Source of the DNA: Luteimonas abyssi
Lineage (GTDB): Bacteria > Pseudomonadota > Gammaproteobacteria > Xanthomonadales > Xanthomonadaceae
Direction of reading: 5' to 3'
Assembly (NCBI RefSeq): GCF_001482195.1
Contig: NZ_KQ759763.1
Coordinates: 916,510 to 980,509 of the forward strand
DNA length: 64,000 nt
Shown here: positions 28,835 to 38,238 of the stretch, piece by piece
How positions within the stretch are numbered: position 1 is the stretch's first letter
Layout: each line of letters begins with the position of its first letter
Program-made: the position numbers and the translations under genes
Notes under the pieces: generated by a model
The model's input: the letters and a program-made list of their open reading frames with translations, nothing else
Told to the model about the DNA's origin: nothing
The model's database searches: none

Positions 28835-29260
28835 TTAACGACCTTCGGACATCTCGGTCGGCGCGCGACGGGGCGGCCAGCATCGCCAGGCCAATGCCGC
28901 CAGGGCGACCAGGACGGTGTAGGCGGCCACGAAGATCCACCAGGGCGCCTCGAAGAACAGGATCCGCGACAGCCAGGACTCCACGAACGAGACGTCGTGA
29001 ACGCTCTGACCCGCATGCCGGCGCAACAGCTGCTCCCACACGGTGAGCGGACACAACCGCCCCAGCCAGGCCTGCAGCGCGACGAAGGCGAGCAGCACGA
29101 GGTGCGTCCAGCGCAGCCACGCCACCCGGACCCAGCGCCAGCCGCGCGGACCACCAACCAGGACTGCCAGCAGCATCGACACCGCGAATGCCGCGATGGC
29201 GACATGCAGCGCGAGCACCAGATCGGCAAGGTGGGCGGCGAGAGCGGGAGACAGCGCCAT
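28835..29260 (-). CDS. DUF2784 membrane protein
   Basis: 141-aa integral membrane protein with about four helices and the DUF2784 features LHVAIAAFAVSMLLAVLVGG, a central CPLTVWEQLLRR motif and a C-terminal PWWIFVAAYTVLVALAALAW. Function unknown; the CPLTxWE motif is the family hallmark. It is oriented away from the next plus-strand gene. The start at 29260 fits family length. Confidence 0.85.
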   Translation of the reverse strand: MALSPALAAHLADLVLALHVAIAAFAVSMLLAVLVGGPRGWRWVRVAWLRWTHLVLLAFVALQAWLGRLCPLTVWEQLLRRHAGQSVHDVSFVESWLSRILFFEAPWWIFVAAYTVLVALAALAWRCWPPRRAPTEMSEGR

Positions 29261-29412
29261 CCCCGCAGCCTATGCGGATCCGCGTCGCCGGGCCGTCGAT
29301 GCCGGTACGGCGCCCGGCACATGCCGGAGCGCGCGCGATCCGAAGCGGCCCATTGCAACCCTTCGCGCGCCTGCCGCATCCAAGCACGTGAGCCCGCCAG
29401 AAGGTGTCCCCC

Positions 29413-29796
29413 ATGAATCGTTCGCTGCCACTCGCCCTGTGCCTGATCTGCCTGACCGCCTGGGGGGGCGGTGCGGGTGCGGGCGAGCCGACGCCGCGCA
29501 CGCCGGAGTTGCGCGCTGCCCTGCAGGTCGGCGCATCCTCGCTGTTGTCGGGCCGGCAGTGGTGGCATCTGATGGCCGGTGCGGCGGCGCCCGCGTCGCT
29601 GGCGACCGCCTCGGGCGGGACCGCCAGCAGCTGCCACGAGTCGGTCGTGGTCCCTGGCCGGGCCCGCACGACCGCCCGCGATGCGGGTGGCGACGCCGCG
29701 GACTGGCGGCGCGCCGTGCGCGAGGGGGCCGGACGCGTGCGGTCCGACGTCGCCTTCCGGCTGATGTCGATGATCCCCGCCCGCTCGCGGCTGTAG
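29413..29796 (+). CDS. Hypothetical small exported protein
   Basis: No family recognised. The 127-aa product starts with a good signal peptide (MNRSLPLALCLICLTAWGGG, cleavage near GAGAG) followed by an Ala/Arg-rich body with a single cysteine (SSCHES). Codon third positions are strongly G/C throughout, as in true genes here, and a GAAGG-like ribosome site precedes the ATG at 29413; the frame also allows an ATG at 29404. The conserved-looking hydrophobic part is short, so it could be a diverged or frameshifted remnant. Confidence 0.5.
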   Translation: MNRSLPLALCLICLTAWGGGAGAGEPTPRTPELRAALQVGASSLLSGRQWWHLMAGAAAPASLATASGGTASSCHESVVVPGRARTTARDAGGDAADWRRAVREGAGRVRSDVAFRLMSMIPARSRL

Positions 29797-29924
29797 ATCG
29801 TCCAGGCCTGTCCCGGCATCGCGATGCCCGGCGCGTGTGCGCGTCCCGCTAACGTCGCGCCACCTAGGCTGTGTCGAACCGCGACGCACGCGGTGATTCG
29901 ATTCTTCCAACCGGAGACGTGATC

Positions 29925-30359
29925 ATGGGTATTTCGCGCAAGGCCACCGCACATTGGGAAGGGGACCTGAAGTCGGGTCGCGGTCAGCTCGACACGCCGC
30001 AGAGCGGCCTGCTGTCGGGGACCCGCTACGGGTTCAACAGCCGTTTCGGCGACGAGACCGGGACCAACCCCGAAGAATTGATCGCGGCCGCGCATGCCGG
30101 ATGCTTCAGCATGGCGCTGTCGGCGAAGTTGACCGAAGCCGGTCACCCGCCGGAGGCCATCGACACCGAGGCCAAGGTCGACCTGTCGATGGACGGTGGG
30201 CCTACGCTGGTCGGGATCACGCTCACCTGCAAGGCGCGCGTGCCCGGCATCGACGATGTCGCCTTCCGCGCCATCGCCGACGATGCGAAACAGAACTGCC
30301 CGGTGTCGAAGGCGTTGTCGGCGGTTCCGATCACGCTGGACGCCGAACTGCTCGGCTGA
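29925..30359 (+). CDS. osmC: OsmC-family peroxiredoxin
   Basis: 144-aa thiol peroxidase for organic hydroperoxides, OsmC subfamily. The two redox cysteines are visible: C60 in AAAHAGCFSMAL and C125 in KQNCPVSKAL. The N-terminal RKATAHWEGDLKSGRG and TGTNPEELIAAAHAGC are typical. A GGAGA ribosome site 8 bp before the ATG at 29925 fixes the start. The next gene, a hydrolase, begins 11 bp later, so the two are likely cotranscribed. Confidence 0.93.
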   Translation: MGISRKATAHWEGDLKSGRGQLDTPQSGLLSGTRYGFNSRFGDETGTNPEELIAAAHAGCFSMALSAKLTEAGHPPEAIDTEAKVDLSMDGGPTLVGITLTCKARVPGIDDVAFRAIADDAKQNCPVSKALSAVPITLDAELLG

Positions 30360-30370
30360 CGGCGTCTTCG

Positions 30371-31093
30371 ATGCAGCCGTTCGCGATCCTGTTCGTGCAC
30401 GGCGCAGGCGGCGGAGGCTGGGAGTGGAACATCTGGCGGCAGGTGATGGAGTCGGCAGGTCTCCGGGCCGAGGCCCCCGATCTGCGCCCGACGGCAGGCA
30501 CCGTCGAAGGGGCCTGCCTGGAGGACTACCGGGCGCAGGTGGGATCGGCGTTGCGGCGGTTGCCCCGACCACGCGTCGTCGCGGGCGCGAGCCTGGGCGG
30601 CTTGCTGGCCGCCGCGTGCGCGGACGAGGCCGACGCGTTGATCCTGATCGATGCGCTGCCGCCCGCGCCCTGGCATCGGGAAATGCCCCCACGCGCGTGG
30701 CCCGCGCGGGTGCCGTGGGGACGGCATGCGCGTCTGGCCGGCACACGACGCGCGCTGGCGGGTGCGGACGCCGCATCCGCGCTGTTCGCATTCCGGCGCT
30801 GGCGCGACGAAAGCGGCGCCGTGCTGCGTGCTGCCCATGCCGGCGTCGCGGTGCGGCAGCCGACGTGCCCGGTCCTGTGTTTCGCGTCGATGCGGGACGA
30901 AGACGTACCGCCCGCGATCTCCGAAGCGTGGGCGGCGGCCTGGCAGGCATCGCTCGTCCGCACCCCGGGCGGTCACGCCGGGCCGCTGTTCGGGAGGGAT
31001 GCGGCCGCCTCGGCGCGCTGGGCGCTCGACTGGCTGGCAGCGCTGCCGGCAGAGGCGGGGCCGGCTGATGCCGGAGCGCGCGGGGCGCAGTAG
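30371..31093 (+). CDS. Alpha/beta-hydrolase fold protein
   Basis: 240-aa soluble hydrolase. The oxyanion-hole region is FVHGAGGGGWEWNIW, the nucleophile elbow is GASLGG (Ser about residue 78), a candidate acid is in MRDEDVPP and the catalytic His is in PGGHAGPLF. No signal peptide. Substrate unknown. It begins 11 bp after osmC, and the pairing may reflect a detoxification role, but this is only inferred from position. The Pro-rich C-terminal tail is not conserved. Confidence 0.8.
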   Translation: MQPFAILFVHGAGGGGWEWNIWRQVMESAGLRAEAPDLRPTAGTVEGACLEDYRAQVGSALRRLPRPRVVAGASLGGLLAAACADEADALILIDALPPAPWHREMPPRAWPARVPWGRHARLAGTRRALAGADAASALFAFRRWRDESGAVLRAAHAGVAVRQPTCPVLCFASMRDEDVPPAISEAWAAAWQASLVRTPGGHAGPLFGRDAAASARWALDWLAALPAEAGPADAGARGAQ

Positions 31094-31234
31094 GCGGGTA
31101 TCGCCGTCATCGGTCGTTCGGCGCCGGTGTCCGTGGGCACCGGCGCGGTGGCGGCGATGGCCGCTTTATCGCCGTTTGCCCGCGGCGGCAGGCGCGTCCA
31201 TAGTCGGGCTTCGTCCGTGAGCGGGGAGCGCGTC

Positions 31235-32905
31235 ATGCGGGGAGCGGGGCTGGGGCTTGTGCTGTGTCTGCTGACGATGCCGTCGTCGGCGACCGATCTG
31301 TGGCTGCTGACGGCGGAGCGCATCCACACGATGGATCCCGATCGCCCGCATGCCACGGCGTTGGTCTGGGGCGCCGACGGCACCCTGGTGGATGTCGGTG
31401 AGGCGGACGTGCTGCGCGCACGTCACCCGGAGGCGCTGCCTGTCGACGCCGCCGATGCGGTGGTGGTGCCCGGCCTGATCGATGCCCATGCGCACCTCAT
31501 GGGGCTGGGCCTGGCGTTGCTGCGATCGGATCTGGCCGGCGTGCGCAGCAAGGCCGGGGTGGTCGCACGCCTGCAACGCGATGCGCAGGACCTGCCCGAC
31601 GATGCCTGGCTGCTCGGCACCGGCTGGGACCAGAATCTGTGGCCCGAGGCGGACTTTCCGACCGCCGCCGATCTCGATGCCGCATTTCCCGAGCGGCCGG
31701 TCTGGCTGCGGCGGGTGGACGGCCATGCCGGCTGGGCCAATTCTGCCGCCATGCGCGCGGCCGAAGCCGCGGGTGCGGTGCTGACCGGCGACACGCAGCC
31801 CGACGGCGGGCGGATCGTGCGCGAGGGCCGCGTGCCGACCGGCGTGTTCGTCGACGAGGCGATGGCGCTGATCGAGCAGGCGGTGCCGCCGACCTCGGCG
31901 GAGGACCACGACCGCGCCCTGACCCTGGCGCTCGAGGCGGCGGTCCGCAATGGCCTCACCGGCGTGCACGACATGGGCGTGTCCCGCGAGGGGCTTGCCT
32001 TGTACCGCGCGTTCGCGGACGCCGGTCGCCTGCCGTTGCGGGTATCGGCCTACGCCGACGGCGATGCCGAAGCACTGGACGATCTGTGCACGCACGGCCT
32101 GTACGCGCATCCAGGCGGTCGCCTGGGCATGCGCGGAGTGAAGCTCTACATCGACGGTGCGCTCGGCAGCCGCGGTGCGGCGTTGCTGGAGGACTACAGC
32201 GACGATCATGGCAATACCGGGCTGCTGGTCACCGACCCGGTCGCGTTCCGGGCCGCGGTGGACAAGGCCGCGGGCTGCGGTGTGCAGGTGGCTTCGCACG
32301 CTATCGGCGACCGCGGCAACCGGCTGGTGCTCGACACCTACACCGAAGCGCTCGGCGAGCGCGCCGGCACGGATCATCGCTGGCGGATCGAGCACGCGCA
32401 GATCATGGCGGTCGAGGACATTCCGCGTGTGCCTGCGTTGCAGGTGATCGCGTCGATGCAGCCGACCCATGCGACCTCCGACATGCCGTGGGCCGGCGAC
32501 CGGGTCGGGCCGGCGCGCCTGGCCGGCGCGTATGCCTGGCGCAGCTTTCTCGATGCCGGCGCTCGGCTCGCGCTCGGCTCGGATTTCCCGGTCGAATCGG
32601 TCGATCCGCGGCTGGGTCTGTATGCGGCCGCGACCCGCCAGGATCGCGAGAGGCGTCCACCCGGCGGCTGGTTGGCCGAGCAACGATTGAGCGCTGCCGA
32701 AGCCCTGCACGGGTTCACCGCCGCCGCTGCCCATGCCGGTTTCGGCGACACCACGGTCGGTCGCCTGCGGCCGGGCGCACGCGCGGATTTCCTGGTGCTG
32801 GTCGATGATCCCCTGGCGATGCCGGTCGAGCGTCTGGCCGATCTGCGCCTGCGTTCGACGTGGGTCGACGGTCGGCCGGTGTACGAGGCCGACGGCACGC
32901 CCTGA
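31235..32905 (+). CDS. Exported amidohydrolase (YtcJ-type, amidohydrolase 3 family)
   Basis: 556-aa metal-dependent hydrolase. A signal peptide (MRGAGLGLVLCLLTMPSSAT) places it outside the cytoplasm. The metal-site motifs are GLIDAHAHLMGLG, GVKLYIDGALGSRG, SHAIGDRGNRL and GSDFPVE, with the barrel-flanking ARADFLVLVDDPLAMP near the end. Family members cleave amide or ester bonds of varied substrates; the actual one is unknown. A GGGAG ribosome site 6 bp upstream supports the ATG at 31235 over longer options. Confidence 0.9.
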   Translation: MRGAGLGLVLCLLTMPSSATDLWLLTAERIHTMDPDRPHATALVWGADGTLVDVGEADVLRARHPEALPVDAADAVVVPGLIDAHAHLMGLGLALLRSDLAGVRSKAGVVARLQRDAQDLPDDAWLLGTGWDQNLWPEADFPTAADLDAAFPERPVWLRRVDGHAGWANSAAMRAAEAAGAVLTGDTQPDGGRIVREGRVPTGVFVDEAMALIEQAVPPTSAEDHDRALTLALEAAVRNGLTGVHDMGVSREGLALYRAFADAGRLPLRVSAYADGDAEALDDLCTHGLYAHPGGRLGMRGVKLYIDGALGSRGAALLEDYSDDHGNTGLLVTDPVAFRAAVDKAAGCGVQVASHAIGDRGNRLVLDTYTEALGERAGTDHRWRIEHAQIMAVEDIPRVPALQVIASMQPTHATSDMPWAGDRVGPARLAGAYAWRSFLDAGARLALGSDFPVESVDPRLGLYAAATRQDRERRPPGGWLAEQRLSAAEALHGFTAAAAHAGFGDTTVGRLRPGARADFLVLVDDPLAMPVERLADLRLRSTWVDGRPVYEADGTP

Positions 32906-33002
32906 GCGGCGCATCCGCGTCCGTCGGCGGGTCCTGCCCGCGCGCACCGCGGCAGCGGCTGCGCGTGCCGGAGCGGTGTGTGGACCGAGTCGGTTCGTGG
33001 AC

Positions 33003-33887
33003 TCAGACGCCCCAGTCGAGCGTGCCTTCGATCACGAACGCGACCTGGCCGCCGGACCAGATCTCGCCGGCGTCGTCGAGTTCCAGCTGCAGGCGCGCGT
33101 CGTACCCGACTTCGCGTCCCTGGCTGACCGTGTAGCGGCGCTTGCCGCCGGGCAGTGCGTCCTGCGCCGCCAGCCAGGCCGCCAGCGTGGCATTGGCGGC
33201 GCCGGAGGCGGCGTCCTCGAAGCGGGCCGGTGCGCCGACCCAGGCCCGCACGACCAGGTCGTAGGATTGCCCCGCATCGGCCCGGGCGAACGCGCACAGG
33301 CCCATGCTCTCGGTCGATTCGGCGAGCTGGCCGATGGCGTCCCAGTCGGGTTGCGCGCTGCGCAGGGTGTGCTCGTCGGCCAGTTCCGCCAGCCACCAGC
33401 GCCGGCCGCCGTCGACCAGAGCGGGCGGCAGCGCGCCGGGCAGCAGACCGTCGAGCGCGTGGCGCAGGCGCGGATCGCCACGGGTGGCGGTTTCGACCAC
33501 GCGTGCCTTCGGCGTGCGGACCGCCACCGTGCGTGCCGGGCCTTCGCCACGCACGCGCAGCGGCAGGCGACCGGCCAGACCTTCCTGCAGCACGCAGCCG
33601 TCGGCGCCCGGTGCGATGCGGCCGTCCGCGAGCAGCACCTGCGCGGTGCCGACACTGGGGTGCCCGGCGAAGGGGACTTCGCGGCGTGGGCTGAACATGC
33701 GGATGCGATAGCTGCCGCCGTCCTCGGGCGGAAAGACGAAGGTCGTTTCCGGCAGCCGGGTCCAACGCGCGATCGCCTGCATGGCGGTGTCGTCGAGGCC
33801 CTCGGCGTCGAGGACCACGGCGAGCGGATTGCCGGCACCTGGGCGGTCGGCGAAGACGTCGAGCTGGAGAAAACGGCGGGCGGTCAT
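33003..33887 (-). CDS. PhzF-family isomerase/epimerase-like protein
   Basis: 294-aa protein with the diaminopimelate-epimerase-like fold of PhzF. The N-terminal RFLQLDVFADRPGAGNPLAVVLDAE, the catalytic glutamate motif PETTFVFPP and FAGHPSVGTA are seen. No phenazine genes are nearby, so the true substrate is open; most PhzF-like proteins are uncharacterised. The ATG at 33887 is chosen at the family start; one at 33923 is in frame. Convergent with the amidohydrolase gene. Confidence 0.9.
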   Translation of the reverse strand: MTARRFLQLDVFADRPGAGNPLAVVLDAEGLDDTAMQAIARWTRLPETTFVFPPEDGGSYRIRMFSPRREVPFAGHPSVGTAQVLLADGRIAPGADGCVLQEGLAGRLPLRVRGEGPARTVAVRTPKARVVETATRGDPRLRHALDGLLPGALPPALVDGGRRWWLAELADEHTLRSAQPDWDAIGQLAESTESMGLCAFARADAGQSYDLVVRAWVGAPARFEDAASGAANATLAAWLAAQDALPGGKRRYTVSQGREVGYDARLQLELDDAGEIWSGGQVAFVIEGTLDWGV

Positions 33888-34104
33888 GGCAGGGTCGGGC
33901 GTGGGGGCTGCGCAGCTTAGCAACCGGGCGCGGGTGGGATCGACGGCACGACTGGGGATACAGCGTCCTCCGGGCCGGCGCTTCGTGGTGATGTCGAATG
34001 CGCGCAGTGCGGATCGCGGTGCGCTGGGCGCCGTGATCGGGCATGCCGGGCGCCGGTGTGCCGCCCGTGCGGTGGATTGCGCAGGCCGGACCGACGATTC
34101 GCCC

Positions 34105-34110
34105 TAGAAT
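34105..34110 (+). promoter_or_regulatory. Likely -10 element of the lysAC-murL-murD2 operon
   Basis: TAGAAT in the otherwise GC-rich 275-bp gap before lysAC, 52 bp upstream of its ATG. No convincing -35 is seen, and no lysine riboswitch or leader-peptide structure was recognised. The rest of the gap (33888-34104) shows nothing identifiable. Confidence 0.4.
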
Positions 34111-34162
34111 GGAGGGCTTCGCGCCGCGGTCGCGGCCCGCCAGGATCGTCCAGGACCCCCCG

Positions 34163-36784
34163 ATGTCATCGTCTTCCGCTGCCCCCTCCCGCTGGATCGT
34201 GCTCAAGTTCGGCGGCACCAGCGTGTCCCAACGCATGCGCTGGGACACCATCGGCCGGCTCGCCCGCGAGCGCCACGCGCGGCAGGACGCGCGGGTGCTG
34301 GTGGTCGTGTCGGCGCTGGCGGGCGTGACCAATGCACTGCAGGCCGTCGCCGAGGGCGCGGAGGATCCGGCCGGCCGGATGGAGGCGCTGGTGGAACGCC
34401 ACGGCGCCTTCGCCCAGGAACTCGGGCTCGATCCGGATGCGGTGCTGGCCGAACGTATCGCCATGCTCCGGGCGCTGGCGACCGACCCGCGCGCGGCCAC
34501 CCGTGCCTACGACTGGCAGGCCGAAGTGCTGGGCCAGGGCGAACTGCTGTCGTCCACCCTGGGCGCCGCCTATCTGCGCAGCCAGGGGCTCGATTTCGCC
34601 TGGACCGACGCGCGCGACTGGCTCGATGCGATGGAACTGCCCAACCAGAGCGACTGGTCGCGACGGCTGTCGGTCAACTGCCGCCGCGAGGCCGACGACG
34701 CCTGGCGCGCGCGCTTCGATGCCCACGATGCCGCGCCGATGCGGCTCACCCAGGGGTTCATCGCCCGCCACGGCGACGGCGGCACCGCCATCCTGGGGCG
34801 CGGCGGCTCGGACACCTCCGCCGCGTTGTTCGGCGCGCTGCTGCGCGCGCAGCGCGTGGAGATCTGGACCGACGTGCCCGGCATGTTCAGCGCCAACCCG
34901 CGCGAAGTGCCCGATGCGCGCCTGCTCACCCGCCTGGATTACGCCGAGGCGCAGGAGATCGCCACCACCGGCGCCAAGGTCCTGCACCCACGCGCGCTCG
35001 GCCCCTGCCGCGATGCGGGGGTGCCGCTGGCGATTCTCGACACCGGCCGCCCGGAGCTGCCCGGCACCCGTATCGAGGCCAGTGCCGAGCCGGTGCCCGG
35101 GGTCAAGGCGATCAGTCGCCGCAACGGCATCGTCCTGGTGTCGATGGAATCGGTGGGCATGTGGCAGCAGGTCGGCTTCCTGGCCGACGTGTTCGACCGC
35201 TTCCGCGCGCACGGGCTGTCGGTGGACCTGATCGGCTCGTCGGAGACCAACGTCACCGTTTCGCTCGATCCCAGCGACAACCTGGTCAACACCGATGTCC
35301 TCGCGCGCCTGTCCGAGGACCTGTCGCGGTTCTGCCGGGTCAAGGTGATCGCGCCGTGCGCGGCGATCACTCTGGTCGGACGCGGTATGCGCTCGTTGCT
35401 GCACAAGCTCTCCGACGTGTGGGCGACCTTCGGCCGCGAGCGTGTGCACCTGATCTCGCAGTCGTCCAACGACCTCAACCTGACCTTCGTCATCGACGAG
35501 GCCGACGCCGACGGCCTGCTGCAGGAACTGCACGCGGAACTGATCGCCAGCGGCGCGATGCCGGTACGCGAGTCGGCCGTGTTCGGTCCGCGCTGGCGCG
35601 AGATCGCCGGCCAGTTCCGCCCGCGTCCGCAGCCGTGGTGGCGCGCGCAGCGCGACACGCTGCTGGCCCAGGCCGCCGCCGGCACGCCGGCCTACGTCTA
35701 CGACCTCGACACCGTGCGCGCCCGCGCCCGTGCGCTGGCCGCGGTGACGCCGGTCGACCGTCGCTTCTACGCGATCAAGGCCAACCCGCATCCCGAGATC
35801 CTGCGCGTGCTGACCGAGGAGGGCTTCGGCCTGGAGTGCGTCTCGCGCGGCGAGCTCGATCACGTCTTCGCCACGCTGCCCGGCTTCGCGCCGGAGCGGG
35901 TGCTGTTCACCCCCAGCTTCGCGCCGGTGGAGGAATACGCGCATGCGTTCGCGCACGGCGTGACCGTCACCATCGACAACATCGAAGTGCTGCAGCATTG
36001 GCCCGAGGTGTTCCGCGGTCGCCGCCTGTGGTTGCGGGTGGACCTGGGCCGTGGCGAGGGTCATCACGAGAAGGTCCGCACCGGCGGGCTGGCGTCGAAG
36101 TTCGGGTTGCCGGTGGACCGCGTGGACGCGTTCCTGGATGTGGCGCGTGCGATCGGGGTGCGGGTCAGCGGCCTGCACGCGCACCTGGGCAGCGGCGTGG
36201 AGACCGCCGAGCACTGGCGCGCGGTCTGCGACGAGCTCGGCGGCATCGCCGACCGGATCGGCAGCATCGTCACCATCGACATCGGCGGCGGTCTGCCGAT
36301 TCCCTATCGCGACGAGGACGAACCGTTCGATCTCGAGGCCTGGAGCGCCGGCCTGGCCGAGGTCAAGGCGGCGTACCCCGGCTACCGGCTGGCGATCGAG
36401 CCGGGCCGGTATCTGGTGGCCGAAGCCGGTGTGCTGCTGCTCACCGCGACCCAGGTGGTGGCCAAGAGCGGCATCCGCCGGGTCGGCGCCGACGCCGGCA
36501 TGAACGCGCTGATGCGCCCGGCGCTGTACGACGCCTGGCACGACGTGCACAACCTGTCGCGGCTGGACGACGAGGCCGTCGCCGCGTTCGATGTGGTGGG
36601 CCCGATCTGCGAGTCCAGCGACGTGTTCGGCCGTCAGCGCCTGCTGCCCGCCGCCACCACGCCGGGCGACGTGCTGCTGGTCGCCGACGCCGGTGCCTAC
36701 GGCCATGCGATGGCCCACACCTACAACAAGCGCGCGCTGCCCGACGAGCGGGTGCTGGCCGCGGATGCGGAGGCGGGCCGATGA
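34163..36784 (+). CDS. lysAC: Bifunctional aspartate kinase / diaminopimelate decarboxylase
   Basis: Fusion of the first and last enzymes of the lysine branch, 873 aa. The aspartokinase part (about 1-460) has KFGGTS (15-20), FIARHGDGGTAILGRGGSDT and ACT regulatory repeats around 330-460. The decarboxylase part (about 490-873) has the PLP lysine K539 (AIKANPHPEIL), HAHLGSGVE, DIGGGLPIPY, EPGRYLVAEAG and CESSDVF. The fusion is characteristic of Xanthomonadaceae. The ATG at 34163 follows an AGGA site; the stop overlaps the murL start by 4 bp. The operon links meso-DAP/lysine metabolism with peptidoglycan precursor synthesis. Confidence 0.95.
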   Translation: MSSSSAAPSRWIVLKFGGTSVSQRMRWDTIGRLARERHARQDARVLVVVSALAGVTNALQAVAEGAEDPAGRMEALVERHGAFAQELGLDPDAVLAERIAMLRALATDPRAATRAYDWQAEVLGQGELLSSTLGAAYLRSQGLDFAWTDARDWLDAMELPNQSDWSRRLSVNCRREADDAWRARFDAHDAAPMRLTQGFIARHGDGGTAILGRGGSDTSAALFGALLRAQRVEIWTDVPGMFSANPREVPDARLLTRLDYAEAQEIATTGAKVLHPRALGPCRDAGVPLAILDTGRPELPGTRIEASAEPVPGVKAISRRNGIVLVSMESVGMWQQVGFLADVFDRFRAHGLSVDLIGSSETNVTVSLDPSDNLVNTDVLARLSEDLSRFCRVKVIAPCAAITLVGRGMRSLLHKLSDVWATFGRERVHLISQSSNDLNLTFVIDEADADGLLQELHAELIASGAMPVRESAVFGPRWREIAGQFRPRPQPWWRAQRDTLLAQAAAGTPAYVYDLDTVRARARALAAVTPVDRRFYAIKANPHPEILRVLTEEGFGLECVSRGELDHVFATLPGFAPERVLFTPSFAPVEEYAHAFAHGVTVTIDNIEVLQHWPEVFRGRRLWLRVDLGRGEGHHEKVRTGGLASKFGLPVDRVDAFLDVARAIGVRVSGLHAHLGSGVETAEHWRAVCDELGGIADRIGSIVTIDIGGGLPIPYRDEDEPFDLEAWSAGLAEVKAAYPGYRLAIEPGRYLVAEAGVLLLTATQVVAKSGIRRVGADAGMNALMRPALYDAWHDVHNLSRLDDEAVAAFDVVGPICESSDVFGRQRLLPAATTPGDVLLVADAGAYGHAMAHTYNKRALPDERVLAADAEAGR

Positions 36785-38238
36785 GCGCCGTGTTCGACCG
36801 CGAAGCGGTACGCAGCTTCCGCTTCGTCGACTGCGGCTTCGACGCCGCCACCGGCGTCGCGCGCCTGGTCTACGCCTTCGACGACGGCCCCGAGCTGGTC
36901 GAGACCGTCACCGTGCCGGGTGCGCCGTTCGCGCTCGACGATGCGCGAGTGGAGGCGGTACAGGCGGCCACGCGGCTGCTGCACCTGATCGCCGGTGTGA
37001 GCTACTACAAGGCCGCGGTGCCCGAGGACATCCGCATCGACGGCTATGCCATCGACGCCGCGACCGCCGCGCTGCTGGACGACATCTACATCCACGGGCT
37101 GGGCGAGTTCGCCTACCGCAACGGGCTGGACCTGCACGGGCGGGTGCGGTTTCCGGTGGGCGAGGGCGCGTCGTCCTCATCCGCCCTTCGGGCGCCGTCG
37201 TCGTCCGAATCGGCAGTCCCTGCCGATTCGTCTCCCGCAGGCGGGAGAAGGGCGTCCGAGGCGGTCGCCGGGGGCGACCGGGCATCTCTGGGCTTGCGGG
37301 CGCATGCCCTGGTCGCCATCGGCGGCGGCAAGGATTCGCTGGTCTCGATCGAGGCGCTGCGCGAGGCCGGGGTGGCGCAGACGGTGACCTGGATCGGCGG
37401 TTCGCAGCTGATTCGCGCTTGCGCCGAGCGGACCGGCCTGCCCACGCTCAACATCCAGCGCCAGCTCGCGCCGGAACTGTTCGACTACAACCGTCAGGGC
37501 GCCTGGAACGGCCACATTCCGGTCACCGCGATCAACTCGGCGATCCTGGCGCTGGCCGCGCTGGTGCTCGACGTCGACCAGGTGGTGTTCTCCAACGAGC
37601 GCTCGGCCAGCTACGGCAGCCTGATCGAGGGCACCGGCGAGGTGAACCACCAGTGGTCGAAGGGCTGGGCGTTCGAGCGGGCGTTCGGCGCCCACCTGCG
37701 GCAGCACGTCGCCGCCGACCTGCGCTACTACTCGCTGCTGCGGCCGCTGTCGGAGCTGGCGGTCGCGCGCCAGTTCGCAAAAACCGATCGCTACGACGCC
37801 CACTTCTCCAGCTGCAACCGCAATTTCCATCTGCTCGGCGAGCGGCCGGTGAACCGCTGGTGCGGGGTGTGCCCGAAGTGCCACTTCGTGTTCCTGGCGC
37901 TGGCGCCGTTCATGCCCAAGCCGCGGCTGGTCGGCATCTTCGGTCGCAACCTGCTCGACGATCCGGCGCAGACCGCCGGCTACGACGCGTTGCTGGAATA
38001 CCGCGACCACAAGCCGTTCGAATGCGTGGGCGAGGCGCGCGAATCCCGCGCCGCGCTGGCGGCGCTGGGCCGGCGCCCGGAATGGCGCGAGGATGCGCTG
38101 GTGCAACGTTTCGCGCAGGACATCGCCCCGCAATTGGACGCCGGCGAACTCGACATCGCCCCGCTGCTGGTGCTGGACGACGAACATCAGCTGCCGCCTG
38201 CGCTGTGGGATCGCCTGCGTGCGCATTTCGACGCTTGA
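36781..38238 (+). CDS. murL: UDP-MurNAc-L-Ala-L-Glu epimerase MurL, with in-frame repeat insert
   Basis: Epimerises the terminal L-Glu of UDP-MurNAc-L-Ala-L-Glu to D-Glu, an alternative to MurI+MurD described in Xanthomonas. 485 aa. A PP-loop-like GGGKDS (181-186) follows HALVAIG, and a C-x2-C-x2-C motif (361-367, CGVCPKC) lies downstream. [20 protein letters not shown] and [15 protein letters not shown] are family features. Residues about 132-157 are encoded by a palindromic interspersed repeat and form a Ser/Ala-rich linker between the N-terminal domain and the PP-loop domain. Start overlaps lysAC; murD2 overlaps its end. Confidence 0.9.
   Translation: MSAVFDREAVRSFRFVDCGFDAATGVARLVYAFDDGPELVETVTVPGAPFALDDARVEAVQAATRLLHLIAGVSYYKAAVPEDIRIDGYAIDAATAALLDDIYIHGLGEFAYRNGLDLHGRVRFPVGEGASSSSALRAPSSSESAVPADSSPAGGRRASEAVAGGDRASLGLRAHALVAIGGGKDSLVSIEALREAGVAQTVTWIGGSQLIRACAERTGLPTLNIQRQLAPELFDYNRQGAWNGHIPVTAINSAILALAALVLDVDQVVFSNERSASYGSLIEGTGEVNHQWSKGWAFERAFGAHLRQHVAADLRYYSLLRPLSELAVARQFAKTDRYDAHFSSCNRNFHLLGERPVNRWCGVCPKCHFVFLALAPFMPKPRLVGIFGRNLLDDPAQTAGYDALLEYRDHKPFECVGEARESRAALAALGRRPEWREDALVQRFAQDIAPQLDAGELDIAPLLVLDDEHQLPPALWDRLRAHFDA
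37175..37252 (+). repeat. Interspersed palindromic repeat, copy 2, inside murL coding sequence
   Basis: 78-bp element, exactly 26 codons. Its left part (37175-37193) is identical to copy 3, and its right part tctcccgcaggcgggagaaggg (37231-37252, 22 bp) matches it too. The middle is replaced by a 37-bp insert with a perfect inverted repeat cgaatcggca/tgccgattcg (37206-37230). The reading frame of murL stays open through it. Confidence 0.8.

Noticed and set aside
23927..29367. A 17-bp sequence cattgcaacccttcgcg (29351-29367) seen with one mismatch, inverted, at 23927-23943, each shortly upstream of an exported-protein gene
   Set aside because: One mismatch over 17 bp is not rare in 64 kb when both strands are searched, and the orientation relative to the genes carries no clear pattern.
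33003..33887. Phenazine biosynthesis because of a PhzF homologue
   Set aside because: No other phz gene is nearby, and PhzF-like proteins are widespread without phenazines.
33888..34162. Lysine riboswitch or leader peptide upstream of lysAC
   Set aside because: No L-box-like structure or Lys-rich short ORF with a terminator was seen in the gap.
34166..36718. Long minus-strand open frame opposite lysAC
   Set aside because: Shadow of lysAC with no recognisable domain; the same applies to long frames opposite cysNC, cysG, the TonB receptors, the methyltransferase and entE.
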